Assembly: GCF_030250645.1 (NCBI RefSeq)
Contig: NZ_JASSVS010000018.1
Location: 1 to 40,513 of the forward strand
Direction: 5' to 3'
DNA: 40,513 nt
Source of the DNA: Marinobacter azerbaijanicus
Lineage (GTDB): Bacteria; Pseudomonadota; Gammaproteobacteria; Pseudomonadales; Oleiphilaceae
Part shown: one piece after another, positions 7,529 through 16,600 of the stretch
How the letters are laid out: every line of letters begins with the position of its first letter
Position numbering within the stretch: the first letter of the stretch is position 1
Made by a program: the position numbers and the translations under genes
The notes under the pieces: generated by a model
Database searches by the model: none
Told to the model about the DNA's origin: nothing
The model's input: the letters and a program-made list of their open reading frames with translations, nothing else

Positions 7529-8247
7529 GGTGGTTTGCCCTTGTTCTGTTGCTCGCCAACGCCGCGCTCTGGCTTTTCGGCGATATGGCTGTTCCTGAGC
7601 GTGTCGCTGTTGTGTCAGAGAGGCAGGTTTTGCCCCGCGTGGCGGACCTCAAGACCCGTTCGGTCCAGAACGGGCCTGTAAAGGAAGCGGGCGAGTCGAT
7701 GCCGTCGGAGCAGGAGCAGGCAATAGCGCCTGTGGTGGTGCCGAGCGCCCCTGATCCCCGGCTCCATTGTGTTCGGCTGGGATGGTTCGAGTCTGCTGAA
7801 AGCGCGCGCTCTACATACCGGAATCTTGGAAGCCCCGGAAAGGCCTACGAAGTCCGCGAAGAAGAGCGGGAAATGCCGCCGTTGCACTGGGTGATTGTTC
7901 CGCCTCAGCCGGATGATCAGGCGCTGGAATTGTTCCGCGATCTTCAGCGTCGAGGCATTGATTCGTATCTTGTGACCCAGGGTGAAAACAGAAATGCGAT
8001 TTCTCTGGGGCTGTTTGAGTCAAGACAGGCGGCCGAATCCGTCCTGGAAGAAAAAAAACGTCAGAATCTCAATGCAATACTGGCAAACTTCCCCCGAAAT
8101 CAGATAAGCTACGCCCTCGTTTTTGAGCACGAACTGACACCGGGTTCTGGTGCAGTCGAGGCGGTAGAATCGGAATACGCCGACAATTTCGATCTGGTCG
8201 AAATCAGGCGGTGTGAAGGTGTTGCAACCGCCTTTGAAAATCCGTAG
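7525..8247 (+). CDS. SPOR-domain membrane-anchored protein
   Basis: The predicted protein has 240 residues. ATG 7525 overlaps the coaX stop as ATGA; an in-frame GTG at 7513 is possible but less likely. Residues 4-19 (FALVLLLANAALWLFG) form a membrane anchor or signal. A low-complexity linker follows, then a region with a SPOR-like pattern (SYLVTQGENRNAISLGLF and ESRQAAE) at about 155-185. SPOR domains bind peptidoglycan stripped of stem peptides at division sites, so a cell-envelope role is likely. The -10 element of the downstream tRNA promoter overlaps its stop codon. Confidence 0.85.
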   Translation: MRWFALVLLLANAALWLFGDMAVPERVAVVSERQVLPRVADLKTRSVQNGPVKEAGESMPSEQEQAIAPVVVPSAPDPRLHCVRLGWFESAESARSTYRNLGSPGKAYEVREEEREMPPLHWVIVPPQPDDQALELFRDLQRRGIDSYLVTQGENRNAISLGLFESRQAAESVLEEKKRQNLNAILANFPRNQISYALVFEHELTPGSGAVEAVESEYADNFDLVEIRRCEGVATAFENP

Positions 8248-8250
8248 TAT
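8222..8250 (+). promoter_or_regulatory. Strong sigma70 promoter of the tRNA-tufB transcript
   Basis: TTGCAA (8222-8227), a 17-base spacer and TAGTAT (8245-8250) precede a GC-rich discriminator (ACCGCCCTCG), the pattern of stable-RNA promoters under stringent control. Transcription would start near 8257, about 20 bases before the first tRNA. The promoter lies inside the 3' end of the SPOR gene. Confidence 0.75.
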
Positions 8251-8278
8251 ACCGCCCTCGCTGAAGAGGCGAATGTGA

Positions 8279-8354
8279 GCTGGCGTAGCTCAGTTGGTAG
8301 AGCAGCTGACTTGTAATCAGCAGGTCGGGGGTTCGATTCCGTCCGCCAGCTCCA
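8279..8354 (+). tRNA. tRNA-Thr (UGU)
   Basis: A 76-base cloverleaf: acceptor GCTGGCG pairs with CGCCAGC, the anticodon loop is CTTGTAA with anticodon TGT, the T arm contains GTTCGATTC, and the 3' CCA is encoded. It corresponds by position and anticodon to E. coli thrU. Confidence 0.97.
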
Positions 8355-8395
8355 CTTTTAGTTTTAAACAGGTCCGCTGTTGGCGGGTCTGACTC

Positions 8396-8479
8396 GGAGG
8401 GGTTCCCGAGTGGCCAAAGGGATCAGACTGTAAATCTGACGCGAAAGCTTCGCAGGTTCGAATCCTGCCCCCTCCACCA
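8396..8479 (+). tRNA. tRNA-Tyr (GUA)
   Basis: An 84-base class II tRNA with a long variable arm: acceptor GGAGGGG pairs with CCCCTCC, the anticodon is GTA in CTGTAAA, and CCA is encoded. It corresponds to tyrU in the E. coli tufB operon. Confidence 0.97.
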
Positions 8480-8489
8480 CTTATTGCTC

Positions 8490-8564
<75 letters not shown>

Positions 8565-8585
8565 ATTTGTAGTTGTGTTGAAAGC

Positions 8586-8661
8586 GCTCATGTAGCTCAG
8601 TCGGTAGAGCACATCCTTGGTAAGGATGAGGTCACCGGTTCAATTCCGGTCATGAGCTCCA
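8586..8661 (+). tRNA. tRNA-Thr (GGU)
   Basis: A 76-base tRNA: acceptor GCTCATG pairs with CATGAGC, the anticodon loop is TTGGTAA with anticodon GGT, and CCA is encoded. It corresponds to thrT, 50 bases before tufB. Confidence 0.97.
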
Positions 8662-8711
8662 TTATTTGTCCGGTCAACGTCACGGTCTGGTTGATTAGGG
8701 AGATAGGTCGA

Positions 8712-9908
8712 ATGTCTAAAGCAAAATTTGAGCGTAACAAGCCGCACGTAAACGTGGGCACCATTGGTCACGTAGACCATGGCAAGACCACGCTGACAGC
8801 CGCGCTGACTCGTGTATGTCACGAAGTGTGGGGTACTGGCAGCGCCAGCGCATTCGACCAGATCGATAACGCGCCGGAAGAGAAGGCTCGTGGTATCACT
8901 ATCGCGACGTCTCACGTTGAGTATGATTCACCGGCACGTCACTACGCGCACGTAGACTGCCCGGGCCACGCTGACTATGTGAAGAACATGATCACTGGTG
9001 CGGCGCAGATGGACGGCGCTATCCTGGTTTGCTCCGCAGCTGACGGCCCCATGCCGCAGACTCGTGAGCACATCCTGCTGTCCCGTCAGGTAGGCGTACC
9101 TTTCATCGTTGTGTTCCTGAACAAGGCGGACATGGTCGATGACGAGGAGTTGCTGGAGCTGGTCGAGATGGAAGTTCGCGAACTGCTTGAGCAGTACGAC
9201 TTCCCGGGTGACGACACGCCGATCATTACCGGTTCTGCGCTGATGGCGCTGGAAGGTAAGGACGACAACGAGATGGGTACTACTGCTGTCAGAAAGCTGG
9301 TAGAAGCCCTGGACGAGTACATCCCGGATCCGGAGCGCGCCATTGATCAGCCGTTCCTGATGCCGATCGAGGACGTCTTCTCTATCTCCGGTCGTGGTAC
9401 TGTGGTAACCGGTCGTGTCGAGCGTGGCATCATCAAGGTTGGTGACGAAGTGGAAATCGTCGGTATCAAGGATACCGTGAAGACCGTTTGTACCGGTGTT
9501 GAGATGTTCCGCAAGCTGCTGGACGAAGGTCGTGCTGGTGAGAACGTTGGTGTTCTGCTGCGTGGTACCAAGCGTGACGACGTTGAGCGTGGTCAGGTTC
9601 TGGCGGTTCCGGGTTCGATCACTCCGCACACCAAGTTCGAGTGTGAAGTGTACGTGCTGTCCAAGGAAGAAGGTGGTCGTCATACGCCGTTCTTCAAGGG
9701 CTATCGTCCGCAGTTCTACTTCCGTACCACCGACGTCACAGGTTCCTGTGAGCTGCCGGAAGGTGTGGAGATGGTAATGCCGGGTGACAACGTGAAGATG
9801 AGTGTTACCCTGATTGCTCCGATCGCCATGGAAGATGGCCTGCGCTTCGCGATTCGTGAAGGCGGCCGTACCGTTGGTGCCGGCGTTGTCTCAAAGATTA
9901 TCGAGTAA
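8712..9908 (+). CDS. tufB: Elongation factor Tu, copy 1
   Basis: The 398-residue GTPase brings aminoacyl-tRNA to the ribosomal A site. Residues 19-26 are the G1 motif GHVDHGKT, followed by DCPGH (81-85) and NKAD; domains 2 and 3 are complete (GRGTVVTGRVERG, GGRHTPF). ATG 8712 matches the family start MSKAKFERNKPHVN and follows AGGGAG; the frame is open upstream through tRNA sequence, which is not coding. It is co-transcribed with the four tRNAs. Bases 8713-9898 are identical to the second tuf gene at 25313-26498. The copies differ only at the start codon (ATG here, GTG there) and at two silent positions in the last codons. Confidence 0.99.
   Translation: MSKAKFERNKPHVNVGTIGHVDHGKTTLTAALTRVCHEVWGTGSASAFDQIDNAPEEKARGITIATSHVEYDSPARHYAHVDCPGHADYVKNMITGAAQMDGAILVCSAADGPMPQTREHILLSRQVGVPFIVVFLNKADMVDDEELLELVEMEVRELLEQYDFPGDDTPIITGSALMALEGKDDNEMGTTAVRKLVEALDEYIPDPERAIDQPFLMPIEDVFSISGRGTVVTGRVERGIIKVGDEVEIVGIKDTVKTVCTGVEMFRKLLDEGRAGENVGVLLRGTKRDDVERGQVLAVPGSITPHTKFECEVYVLSKEEGGRHTPFFKGYRPQFYFRTTDVTGSCELPEGVEMVMPGDNVKMSVTLIAPIAMEDGLRFAIREGGRTVGAGVVSKIIE
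8713..9898 (+). repeat. tuf direct repeat, left copy (1186 bp)
   Basis: Identical to 25313-26498 by direct reading, in the same orientation and 16.6 kb away. The identity starts at the second base of the start codon and ends three codons before the stop. Confidence 0.93.
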
Positions 9909-9960
9909 TTACTCTTTTTGAGTAAGAGCTTGAAGTAAGTGCGCTGAGTTGTTTCGGTGC

Positions 9961-10036
<76 letters not shown>

Positions 10037-10069
10037 TTTTTTAACATCCGGATACATAAGCTGATTCCT

Positions 10070-10438
10070 ATGGAGTCAAAAGCCGATCGTTCAACCAGTG
10101 GCTTCGATGCAGTAAAGTGGCTGGTTGTTTTTGTCCTGATTGCCATCGGTGTCGTTGGCAACCAGTATTTTAGTGCCGAGTCACTGCTGTATCGGGTGCT
10201 GGCTCTCGTAGCTCTTGCTCTGGTCGCTGCTTTTGTGGCGCTCCAAACCGAGCGTGGTCGGCGTTTCGCGACCCTGCTCAAGGAAGCCAGGGTTGAAATC
10301 CGGAAGGTCGTATGGCCCACCAGGCCGGAGCTGATCCAGACTACAGCCATCGTCGTTGTGTTTGTGTTGGTTGTGGCGTTGATGCTGTGGGGTATGGATT
10401 CGTTGATCAGTTGGCTGGTCTCCGGAGTTATTGGGTAA
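10070..10438 (+). CDS. secE: Preprotein translocase subunit SecE
   Basis: The 122-residue inner-membrane protein clamps SecY in the SecYEG channel. Three hydrophobic segments are visible at about 17-34, 42-60 and 92-120, with the conserved cytoplasmic EARVEIRKVVWPTRPE between the second and third. ATG 10070 is the sensible start because the open frame upstream runs through tRNA-Trp; no strong ribosome-binding site is visible. The three-segment form is as in E. coli. nusG follows after 12 bases. Confidence 0.96.
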   Translation: MESKADRSTSGFDAVKWLVVFVLIAIGVVGNQYFSAESLLYRVLALVALALVAAFVALQTERGRRFATLLKEARVEIRKVVWPTRPELIQTTAIVVVFVLVVALMLWGMDSLISWLVSGVIG

Positions 10439-10450
10439 CAGGAGTGGGCA

Positions 10451-10984
10451 ATGGCTAAGCGCTGGTACGTGGTTCATGCGTATTCTGGCTTCGAGAAGCA
10501 GGTAATGCGCACCCTGAAGGAGCGCGTTTCTCTCGACGGTATGGAAGAGAAGTTTGGTGAAATTCTCGTCCCGACAGAAGAAGTCGTTGAAATGCGTGAC
10601 GGGAAAAAGCGCAAGAGTGAGCGCAAGTTTTATCCCGGCTACGTCCTTGTGCAGATGGAAATGGATGACGCCACCTGGCACCTGGTCAAGAATACGCCCA
10701 AGGTTCTTGGTTTTATTGGCGGCACCAAGGACAAGCCGGCTCCGATCACCGAAAAAGAAGCAGAAGCTATTCTGCGTCGCGTAGAGAGCGGAGCGGACAA
10801 GCCCAAGCCTAAGACTCTGTTTGAGCCGGGCGAGATTGTTCGCGTCACTGAAGGCCCGTTCGCGGACTTCAATGGCGTTGTTGAGGAAGTTGACTACGAC
10901 AAGAGTCGGGTCAAGGTTGCCGTTTTGATTTTTGGTCGTTCAACTCCGGTGGAGCTGGAGTTTGGGCAGGTCGAAAAAGACTGA
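10451..10984 (+). CDS. nusG: Transcription termination/antitermination factor NusG
   Basis: The 177-residue protein binds RNA polymerase, suppresses pausing, and links it to Rho or to ribosomal S10. The N-terminal NGN domain (KRWYVVHAYSGFEKQV, then FYPGYVLVQM) is followed by a KOW domain from about residue 126 (GEIVRVTEGPFADFNGVVEEV). Length is that of the short standard NusG. It follows secE by 12 bases, and a terminator-like hairpin lies just downstream at 11006. Confidence 0.98.
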   Translation: MAKRWYVVHAYSGFEKQVMRTLKERVSLDGMEEKFGEILVPTEEVVEMRDGKKRKSERKFYPGYVLVQMEMDDATWHLVKNTPKVLGFIGGTKDKPAPITEKEAEAILRRVESGADKPKPKTLFEPGEIVRVTEGPFADFNGVVEEVDYDKSRVKVAVLIFGRSTPVELEFGQVEKD

Positions 10985-11005
10985 CCGACAGCCTTGAATG
11001 CTGAG

Positions 11006-11036
11006 AGCTCGCGCGCTATGGCGACGCGGGCTTTTT
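11006..11036 (+). terminator. Terminator or attenuator after nusG
   Basis: AGCTCGCG (11006-11013) pairs with CGCGGGCT (11025-11032) through one G-U pair, with inner pairs CGC/GCG, and a T run follows at 11032-11036. It separates the secE-nusG transcript from rplK, probably with some readthrough. Confidence 0.65.
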
Positions 11037-11062
11037 GTGTCTGCTACTGGCAGTTGTAAATA
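11035..11062 (+). promoter_or_regulatory. Possible rplK promoter
   Basis: TTGTGT (11035-11040) and TAAATA (11057-11062) are 16 bases apart, just after the nusG hairpin and about 42 bases before rplK. The E. coli L11 operon promoter lies in the equivalent place. The match is moderate. Confidence 0.4.
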
Positions 11063-11103
11063 CAGGGGAGCCGAGAGGCGATCGAACCCACAGGAGAAAT
11101 ATC

Positions 11104-11535
11104 ATGGCTAAGAAAATTGAAGCGTATATCAAGCTTCAGGTTGCTGCCGGCAAGGCCAACCCGAGTCCCCCCGTTGGTCCCGCACTGGGTCAGCGTGGTG
11201 TGAATATCATGGAGTTCTGTAAAGCGTTTAACGCCCAGACCCAGGATATGGAGCCGGGCCTGCCGATTCCGACGGTCATTACCGTTTACAGCGATCGCAG
11301 TTTTACCTTTATTACCAAGACTCCGCCCGCACCGGTGCTGCTCAAGAAAGCAGCCGGCATCAAGAGCGGCTCTGGTCGTCCCAATACTGACAAGGTCGGT
11401 ACTGTGACCCGTGATCAGCTGGAAGAAATCGCCAGGACCAAAGAGCCGGATCTGACTGCAGCCGATATGGATGCTGCAGTGCGTACCATTGCCGGAACTG
11501 CCCGTAGCATGGGCCTGAACGTGGAGGGCCTGTAA
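11104..11535 (+). CDS. rplK: 50S ribosomal protein L11
   Basis: The 143-residue protein binds 23S rRNA at the GTPase-associated centre and is needed for RelA activation. The sequence from AYIKLQVAAGKANPSPPVGPALGQRGVNIMEFC is the classic L11 N-terminal domain with its proline-rich helix; the C-terminal rRNA-binding domain ends GTARSMGLNVEG. ATG 11104 follows AGGAGAA and gives the family start MAKKIEAY. rplA begins two bases after the stop, so the pair is probably coupled and controlled by L1, as in E. coli. Confidence 0.98.
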   Translation: MAKKIEAYIKLQVAAGKANPSPPVGPALGQRGVNIMEFCKAFNAQTQDMEPGLPIPTVITVYSDRSFTFITKTPPAPVLLKKAAGIKSGSGRPNTDKVGTVTRDQLEEIARTKEPDLTAADMDAAVRTIAGTARSMGLNVEGL

Positions 11536-11536
11536 C

Positions 11537-12235
11537 ATGGCAAAGCTTAGCAAACGTCAGAAGCTGATTCGTGAAAAAGTGGATTCCACTCGTGCCTATT
11601 CGGTTGACGAGGCGGTAGCACTGCTGGTTGAGCTCGGCGAAAGCGTCAAGTTCAAAGAGTCCGTGGACGTAGCCGTAAACCTGGGCGTGGACGCTCGTAA
11701 ATCCGACCAGGTCGTGCGTAGCAGCACCGTTCTGCCGCACGGCACCGGTAAGACTGTGCGTGTAGCCGTGTTCACCCAGGGCGCCAACGCTGAAAAGGCA
11801 ACCGCTGCCGGTGCCGATATTGTTGGTATGGACGACCTCGCGGAAGAAGTTAAAAAAGGCAACATGGATTTCGATGTGGTTATCGCCACTCCTGATGCCA
11901 TGCGTGTTGTTGGTCAGCTGGGCCAGATCCTTGGTCCCCGCGGCCTGATGCCGAACCCGAAAGTCGGCACAGTTACCCCGGACGTTGAGACTGCCGTAAA
12001 GAATGCCAAGGCAGGCCAGGTTCGTTACCGGACAGATAAGAACGGTATCATCCATGCGCCAATGGGTAACGTGGAATTTTCTGCGCAGAACATCAAGGAA
12101 AACCTTGAGGCTCTGATTGCAGACCTGAAAAAGGCCAAGCCGTCTTCCTCGAAAGGTGTTTACCTCAAGAAGGTAACCCTGTCGTCGACGATGGGTCCTG
12201 GTCTGACTATCGACCAGAGTGCTCTGAACATCTGA
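11537..12235 (+). CDS. rplA: 50S ribosomal protein L1
   Basis: The 232-residue protein binds the mobile L1 stalk of 23S rRNA and helps release deacylated tRNA; in E. coli it represses its own operon by binding the rplK leader. Typical L1 segments are GTGKTVRVAVF, ILGPRGLMPNPKVGTVTPDV and GVYLKKVTLSSTMGPGL. It starts one base after the rplK stop. The stop codon lies inside a tandem octamer (CTGAACAT, two and a half copies, 12224-12243). Confidence 0.98.
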   Translation: MAKLSKRQKLIREKVDSTRAYSVDEAVALLVELGESVKFKESVDVAVNLGVDARKSDQVVRSSTVLPHGTGKTVRVAVFTQGANAEKATAAGADIVGMDDLAEEVKKGNMDFDVVIATPDAMRVVGQLGQILGPRGLMPNPKVGTVTPDVETAVKNAKAGQVRYRTDKNGIIHAPMGNVEFSAQNIKENLEALIADLKKAKPSSSKGVYLKKVTLSSTMGPGLTIDQSALNI

Positions 12236-12469
12236 ACATCTGAGCAGCTGGGCGGTAGTTACTTTGTAGTCTGGGCGGAAGCCAAGGCTGTCAAAGACCG
12301 CAGGCCCCTGAAGCGCCCTTTCTTTTGGAAGGGCCGCTGGAAGGGTTAAAGCAACGCCTGCGCAGACGGTGTGAAGACGTTCTCTCTGAACCCAAACACC
12401 GTTAGGAGCTCCGAAAGGGGTATTTGTGGGTTTGCCGGGATACACCCGGCGAAATCGAGGAGAAATCCA
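12236..12469 (+). promoter_or_regulatory. rplJ leader, probable L10 autoregulatory RNA
   Basis: The 234-base spacer is strongly structured. CGCAGGC (12299-12305) pairs with GCCTGCG (12356-12362), enclosing a hairpin of AGCG...CCCTT with AAGGG...CGCT at about 12311-12338. This resembles the leader to which the L10-L12 complex binds in E. coli to repress rplJL translation. The assignment rests on position and fold, not on an alignment. Confidence 0.6.
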
Positions 12470-13000
12470 GTGGCAATTAGACTCGAAGACAAGAAAGCGA
12501 TCGTCGCTGAAGTCAACGAGACTGCCGGTGGTGCTCTGTCTGTTGTTATGGCTGACTACCGTGGTGTCACTTCCGGTGACATGACGGCTCTGCGAGCGAA
12601 GGCCCGTGCCGAGAACGTTCTTCTGAAGGTTGTGCGTAACAACCTGGCGAAGATCGCCATCCGCGGTACCGAGTTCGAGTGCATTGATGAGGCATTGGTC
12701 GGCCCGACAATTCTGGCGTTCTCAATGGAAGATCCTGGCGCGGCTGCGCGCCTGCTGAAGGATTTTGCCAAAGAGAAAGAGGCGTTCGAGATCAAGGGCC
12801 TGGCCGTCGGCGGTGAGCTGATGGGTGCAGACCAGATTGATCGCCTTGCCAAGCTGCCGACACGCCACGAGGCGTTGACGATGCTGGCCGCAGTAACACA
12901 GGCACCAATCACCAAGCTGGCGCGGACACTGAACGAAGTACCAACCAAAGTGACCCGTGCTGTAGCGGCAGTTCGAGACCAGAAGCAAGAAGCTGCTTGA
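12470..13000 (+). CDS. rplJ: 50S ribosomal protein L10
   Basis: The 176-residue protein anchors L7/L12 dimers to form the ribosomal stalk. The start is GTG 12470, after GAGGAGAAA, giving MAIRLEDKKAIVAEVNE, the usual family start; the open frame extends upstream through the structured leader and is not coding there. The body contains VVMADYRGVTSGDMTALR and VRNNLAKIA; the C-terminal helix that binds L7/L12 follows. rplL is 39 bases downstream. Confidence 0.97.
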   Translation: MAIRLEDKKAIVAEVNETAGGALSVVMADYRGVTSGDMTALRAKARAENVLLKVVRNNLAKIAIRGTEFECIDEALVGPTILAFSMEDPGAAARLLKDFAKEKEAFEIKGLAVGGELMGADQIDRLAKLPTRHEALTMLAAVTQAPITKLARTLNEVPTKVTRAVAAVRDQKQEAA

Positions 13001-13039
13001 TTCTGTTGAACACCATTTTTATATTTTTGGGAGAAAGTC

Positions 13040-13414
13040 ATGGCTCTGTCTAACGAAGACATTTTGAACGCAATTGCTGAAATGAGCGTAATGGACGTTG
13101 TTGCGCTGGTTGAAGCAATGGAAGAGAAGTTTGGCGTATCTGCTGCTGCCGCAGTTGCTGCTGCTCCGGCTGCCGCCGGCGAAGCTGCTGCTGTTGAAGA
13201 GCAGACTGAATTTGACGTTGTTCTTACCGGTCCTGGTGAGAAGAAAGTAAACGTTATCAAGGCCGTTCGTGAACTGACTGGCCTGGGTCTGAAAGAAGCT
13301 AAGGAAATGGTCGACAGTGCTCCTTCCGTTATCAAGGAAGCAGCAAGCAAAGACGACGCTGAAGCCGCCAAGAAGAAGCTTGAGGAAGCAGGCGCTTCTG
13401 TTGAGCTTAAGTAA
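13040..13414 (+). CDS. rplL: 50S ribosomal protein L7/L12
   Basis: The 124-residue stalk protein recruits translation GTPases. The N-terminal dimerisation domain (ILNAIAEMSVMDVVALVEAMEEKFGV) is followed by an Ala-rich hinge and the C-terminal domain (EKKVNVIKAVRELTGLGLKEAKEMVD). It is acidic and Ala-rich as expected. GGGAGAAAG precedes the start. An attenuator hairpin lies 41 bases after the stop, which would make L12 (needed in several copies) more abundant than RNA polymerase. Confidence 0.99.
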   Translation: MALSNEDILNAIAEMSVMDVVALVEAMEEKFGVSAAAAVAAAPAAAGEAAAVEEQTEFDVVLTGPGEKKVNVIKAVRELTGLGLKEAKEMVDSAPSVIKEAASKDDAEAAKKKLEEAGASVELK

Positions 13415-13454
13415 GAGTTGGCTGTTGATCGAAACCGTGCGTTAAGCATGGACA

Positions 13455-13484
13455 GGCTGGTGGCCGTGTGCCACCGGCCTTTTT
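13455..13484 (+). terminator. rplL-rpoB attenuator
   Basis: GGCTGGTGGC (13455-13464) pairs with GCCACCGGCC (13470-13479) in a 10-bp stem with one T-G pair and a 5-base loop, followed by TTTTT (13480-13484). It has the full form of an intrinsic terminator, so only part of the transcription should reach rpoBC. Confidence 0.85.
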
Positions 13485-13656
13485 CTGTTGTATATGCTAT
13501 AGACTCTGAACGCCGATCTTGTGGTGCTGTCAGAATCTATAACCTACAGCGAGAGTCTTGTTCAAGACGGCGCAGTAAGCCGAGCAAATCGGCCCCGAAG
13601 CATGAAAATGGTTGCTTCTTGATACCAGGTATCAGGTCTAAAGCTGGGGAATGCAG
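13485..13656 (+). promoter_or_regulatory. rpoB leader region
   Basis: The spacer between attenuator and rpoB holds an extended -10-like element TGCTATAGA (13495-13503) without a clear -35, which might be a secondary promoter. It also contains a small palindrome GATACCAGGTATC (13621-13633). GGGGA at 13647-13651 is the ribosome-binding site that decides the rpoB start at 13657. Confidence 0.35.
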
Positions 13657-16600
13657 ATGACTTACTCCTATACTGAGAAAAAGCGGATTCGCAAAGATTT
13701 TAGTAAATTGCCGTCCGTGATGGATGTTCCCTATTTGCTGTCTATACAGCTGGATTCGTTCCGGGACTTCCTCCAAAGTGAAGCCGCACCCGAAAATCGT
13801 CGGGAAACCGGTCTCCACGCAGCATTCAAATCCGTATTCCCGATTGTCAGTTATTCTGGCAACGCCGCACTCGAATACGTGAGTTACCGCATCGGCGAGC
13901 CGGTATTTGACGTCAAGGAATGCCAGCTTAGGGGCGTAACCTACGCAGCACCGCTGCGGGTTAAAGTAAGACTTATCATTTATGATAAGGAATCGTCCAA
14001 CAAGGCGATCAAGGATATTAAAGAGCAGGAAGTCTACATGGGCGAAATGCCCCTGATGACCGAGAACGGTACCTTCGTTATCAACGGTACCGAGCGGGTT
14101 ATCGTTTCCCAGCTCCACCGTTCACCGGGTGTGTTCTTTGACCACGACAAGGGCAAGACCCATTCGTCAGGCAAGCTGCTGTATTCGGCGCGGGTCATTC
14201 CTTACCGTGGTTCCTGGCTGGACTTCGAGTTTGACGCCAAGGACTCGGTCTTTGTCCGTATTGACCGTCGCCGGAAGCTGCCTGCGTCTATCCTCCTGCG
14301 TGCTCTGGGGTACAACTCCGAGCAGATGCTGGAGATGTTCTTCGATACCAGTAAGTTCAGTATCGGTCCGGAAGTATGCAAGCTGGAGCTTGTTCCAAGC
14401 CGCCTGCGTGGTGACATTGCAACGTTCGATATCAAGGACAAGAAAGGCAATGTCATCGTTGAGGAAGGCCGCCGCATCACCGCTCGTCATATCAAGCAGC
14501 TTGAAAAGGCTGGCCTGACTGAGCTGGAAGTGCCGACGGAGTATCTCTATGGCCGCGTACTGGCCAAGGACATGGTGGATACCAAGTCCGGAGAAGTTCT
14601 GGTTGAGTGCAATACCGAGCTGACTGAAGAAATTGTTACCAAGATCCTGGATTCCGGTGTCACAGAGATTGAAACCCTGTACACCAACGACCTGGATTGT
14701 GGTCCGTTCATGTCAGACACACTGCGCATTGACCCGACCCGCACCCCGCTTGAGGCGCTGGTCGAAATCTATCGCATGATGCGTCCTGGCGAGCCGCCCA
14801 CCAAGGAGTCGGCAGAGAACCTGTTCAATAACCTGTTCTTCTCTGAGGAGCGGTATGACCTGTCGTCGGTTGGTCGCATGAAGCTCAACCGTCGTCTGCG
14901 CCGTGAAGAAAGCACTGGTGAAGGGACACTGACCCACGACGATATCATTGATGTTCTCAGAACGTTGATTGATATCCGCAACGGCCAGGGCAATGTCGAC
15001 GACATTGATAACCTGGGCAACCGTCGCGTTCGTTGTGTGGGCGAGATGGCCGAGAACCAGTTCCGCGTCGGTCTGGTGCGCGTTGAGCGTGCTGTTCGAG
15101 AACGCTTGAGTCTGGCGGAAAGCGAAGGCCTGATGCCACAGGACCTGATCAACGCGAAGCCGGTGGCGGCTGCTGTGAAGGAATTCTTTGGTTCCAGCCA
15201 GCTGTCCCAGTTCATGGATCAGAACAACCCGCTGTCAGAAGTGACACACAAGCGCCGTATCTCGGCTCTTGGTCCGGGCGGTCTGACCCGTGAGCGTGCC
15301 GGCTTTGAGGTTCGTGACGTACACCCGACGCATTACGGCCGGGTATGCCCGATCGAGACCCCGGAAGGCCCGAACATCGGTCTGATCAACTCGCTGGCTA
15401 CCTATGCCCGCTCCAACTCCTACGGTTTCCTTGAGAGCCCGTACCGGAAAGTGGTGGATGGTCTGGTAACAGACGAGGTGGTGTACCTCTCCGCGATTGA
15501 AGAGAGCAACTACATCATCGCTCAGGCCAGTGCGGCAATGGACGAGAACAAGCGTCTGTCCGACGAGCTGGTAACCGTTCGTCATCAGAACGAATTTACC
15601 GTCACGCCGCCGGAAAACGTCAATTTCATGGACGTTTCTCCGCGCCAGGTGGTGTCGGTTGCGGCCTCGCTGATTCCGTTCCTTGAGCACGATGACGCCA
15701 ACCGCGCACTGATGGGCTCGAACATGCAGCGCCAGGCTGTTCCGACCTTGCGTTCGCAGGTGCCCCTTGTAGGTACCGGCGTTGAGCGTACCGTGGCCCA
15801 GGACTCCGGTGTCTGTGTAACGGCCCGTCGTGGTGGTGTGATTGAGAGCGTGGATGCAGCCCGCATCGTGGTTCGTGTCAACGACGACGAGACGGAAGCC
15901 GGTGATGCTGGTGTGGATATCTACAACCTCACCAAGTACACCCGCTCGAACCAGAACACCTGTATTAACCAGCGCTCCATCGTTAACCAGGGTGACGAAA
16001 TTGCCCGTGGTGACGTGCTGGCCGATGGTCCCTCTGTGGATCTGGGTGAGCTGGCCCTGGGGCAGAACATGCGTATCGCGTTCATGCCCTGGAATGGTTA
16101 CAACTTCGAGGACTCCATCCTCATTTCCGAGAAAGTGGTGCAGGAAGATCGTCTGACCACTATCCACATTCAGGAACTGACCTGTGTGGCCCGGGATACC
16201 AAACTGGGTAGCGAAGAAATCACCGCGGATATTCCGAACGTTGGTGAAAGCGCGCTGTCCAAACTGGACGAGTCCGGTATTGTCTATATCGGCGCGGAAG
16301 TCGGGCCAGGTGATATTCTGGTCGGCAAGGTGACGCCGAAGGGCGAGACCCAGCTGACGCCGGAGGAGAAGCTCCTGAGGGCCATCTTTGGCGAGAAGGC
16401 GTCGGACGTTAAGGATACGTCCTCACGTGTGCCCACCGGCACCCGTGGCACGGTTATTGACGTTCAGGTCTTTACCCGTGACGGCATCGAGAAGGACTCT
16501 CGCGCCCAGGCCATCGAGAAAGAGCAGCTGGACGAGTACCGCAAGGACCTGAAGGACGAGTACCGCATTGTTGAGGGTGCCACCTTCGAACGTCTGACCA

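Noticed and set aside
11064..11103. L1 binding site in the rplK leader
   Set aside because: A leader site is expected from E. coli, but I could not fold or match a convincing copy here.
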